Notes under the pieces: generated by a model
What the model was told of the DNA's origin: nothing
The model's database searches: none
What the model saw: only the letters and a program-made list of their open reading frames with translations
Translations under genes and position numbers: made by a program
DNA from: Rhynchopus euleeides
Lineage: Eukaryota; Euglenozoa; Diplonemea; Diplonemida; Diplonemidae
Length of the DNA: 64,000 bases
Direction: 5' to 3'
Assembly: GCA_963210315.1 (NCBI GenBank)
Contig: OY723238.1
Span: 62,001 to 126,000, forward strand
Shown here: positions 62,718-64,000 of the stretch, in pieces
Layout: every line of letters starts with the position of its first letter
How positions within the stretch are numbered: position 1 is the stretch's first letter

Positions 62718-64000
62718 CAAAAAAAGACTTGGAGTTGCGTTCTTTGTTTGTACGAACGGTGCCTGCTAGTGCATGTGTGCAGATACCGAACGCTGCCACG
62801 AGTCTTTTTAGTGCGAAAAGCTAGCTGTTCTTCCAAAAAAGACTTGGAGTTGCGTTCTTTGTTTGTACGAACGGTCTTTATTTTACAACTTCCGCGCCCC
62901 CCCTCCCCTTTTTCCTTCACGCCCTTAGAGCCTTGTGTACTGGTCAGCGATGTTCTCGCACGTTCTAACGTACTCCGGCTCGAGGCTGCAGTCATGGCGC
63001 TCTAGGCAGTACTGAATGTCGTTCAGCCAGCGTTGCGCATCCTCAACATGGGACACACCCTTGCGAATAGCCCCAATCACCGCTTGGTTGTCGCTGAAGA
63101 GTATGATGTGATAACCCCTCCAGCGGGGCCTGCTACAAATCGTAGAGACAGCCTTGTAGGCCGCAAACAACTCTTTCAGGAATATTGTCGCAGCTGCAAG
63201 CTCGCCCCAGAAGGCGCCATAGAGAGGGCGGAGGTCCTCCTGGACCACGGCCCAGCCTGATAGGCTCGCATCACAGACCACCTGGACCACCAGACGCTCC
63301 CGCACCACCCACGACTGCCAGTCGTTTCGCGCCAGTGCGTCAGCCTGTAACTGTAGAGCCCGACAGACTCTGTCCCCCATCACGTAAGGAGCATCCCATG
63401 GCAGATGCAGCCGAGAGGTCTGAGACATCCAGGTGAGTATCGTCAAGGCGCCATGCAGCGGGAGCCGGAGCGCGTGGTATCTCCACAAGAATGCCCCGCA
63501 GATACGCCACCAGGTACGCAGGGTACCCTGACCGGTGGACAGCAGGTTCTGAGCAGCGGGAAGGGTCTTCATCACCCACGTCGGGTCCATGCGCCACCGC
63601 CGTTGACGCAAGTCAACCTCAATCCCGAGGAGAGTGGTGTAAGCAGCAGGGGCCTCGTAGTCGCCGATCACCACGTTGTACTTCTCGCACAGCTGCTTGA
63701 ACGCTTGATGCACCCTCGCCAGGCTCACACTGTCGCCGCAAAAAATGGCGTTGTCTATCCACGCCAGGCCCTGCGCATTCGTCCCTGTGCAGCTCTTCTG
63801 TATGAGTGCACTTGTCAGCGCTTGTGCGGCCTGGGGAGCTGGTGCGTAGCCCATAGGGAGTCGAGTCATACGTCGGTGAAGGCGGCATGCCCTGAAGGCA
63901 AAGTATGGGCGCACATCCATCGGCAAGCCGAACTGAAAGAAGAAACTCTTAAAGTCAAACTGCATCACCAGGGAAGCCCCGAAGACGGTGGCGAGGATCT
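62718..64000 (-). mobile_element. 3' part of a second reverse-transcriptase element
   Basis: A frame open from the window edge (64000) to 62925 encodes reverse transcriptase followed by RNase H: QFDFKSFFFQF, RLPMGYAPAPQAAQ, AWIDNAIFCGD in place of the usual YxDD, CDASLSGWAV, SDNQAV and a final ADQYTRL. The order and motifs place it near DIRS/VIPER/Ngaro-type elements. A 41-bp direct repeat (GACTTGGAGTTGCGTTCTTT...) occurs at 62718 and 62835 and probably marks its 3' terminal repeats. The visible part looks whole; its 5' part lies beyond the window. Confidence 0.75.

Overview
The window reads as nuclear DNA of a GC-rich protist. Host genes carry spliceosomal introns, and the proteins are typically eukaryotic: an M1 aminopeptidase, an SNX-type sorting nexin, a Ras-like GTPase, a DTW-domain tRNA modifier and WD40 propellers. 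A fragment of eukaryotic 18S rRNA is present. G/C homopolymer runs litter the spacers. All 16 donors I could assign read GTATG, and acceptors mostly end in CACAG or TGCAG. Every host gene I accept lies on the minus strand. The strict donors recall some metamonads and yeasts, and the one-way gene order recalls Euglenozoa. Neither fixes the lineage, so I do not name a species.

Layout. 0-9 kb: an array of near-identical genes (three whole, one 5' relic) encoding a ubiquitin-like domain plus a WD40 propeller, with a coiled-coil gene and a small prenylation-motif gene between them. 9.2-9.6 kb: the 18S fragment. 9.7-15.8 kb: a 698-aa unrecognised protein and a Ras-like GTPase with a very long tail. 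15.9-17.8 kb: degenerate tandem repeats broken by a hAT-like element. 20.1-26 kb: a sorting nexin whose FYVE finger sits inside its PX domain, then an M1 aminopeptidase. 26-31 kb: repeats, including a foldback element and 358-bp direct repeats. 31.3-36.1 kb: a single-pass membrane protein and an acidic helical protein. 36.4-44.3 kb: three more UBL-WD40 genes flanking a DTW/zinc-finger gene. 45.2-49.5 kb: a tyrosine-recombinase (DIRS/VIPER-like) retroelement. 50.7-52.1 kb: a fusion of a dynein-AAA6-like domain with ankyrin repeats. 52.4-60.5 kb: a nested set of inverted-repeat elements, probably one 8-kb DNA transposon with others inserted in it. 60.5-62.7 kb: more tandem repeats and an inverted-repeat element. 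62.7-64 kb: the 3' part of a second reverse-transcriptase element, running off the edge.

The most interesting signal is the UBL-WD40 family. The six copies share an almost invariant nucleotide framework, including their flanks. They differ in short clustered patches that fall at the variable face of each propeller blade. Patches are shared between non-neighbouring copies, as expected from shuffling or gene conversion. This looks like a diversifying recognition family, though that function is inference. Other items worth a second look are the FYVE-in-PX insertion, the dynein-AAA6/ankyrin fusion, the invariant GTATG donor, the one-way gene order and the nested 8-kb inverted-repeat element.
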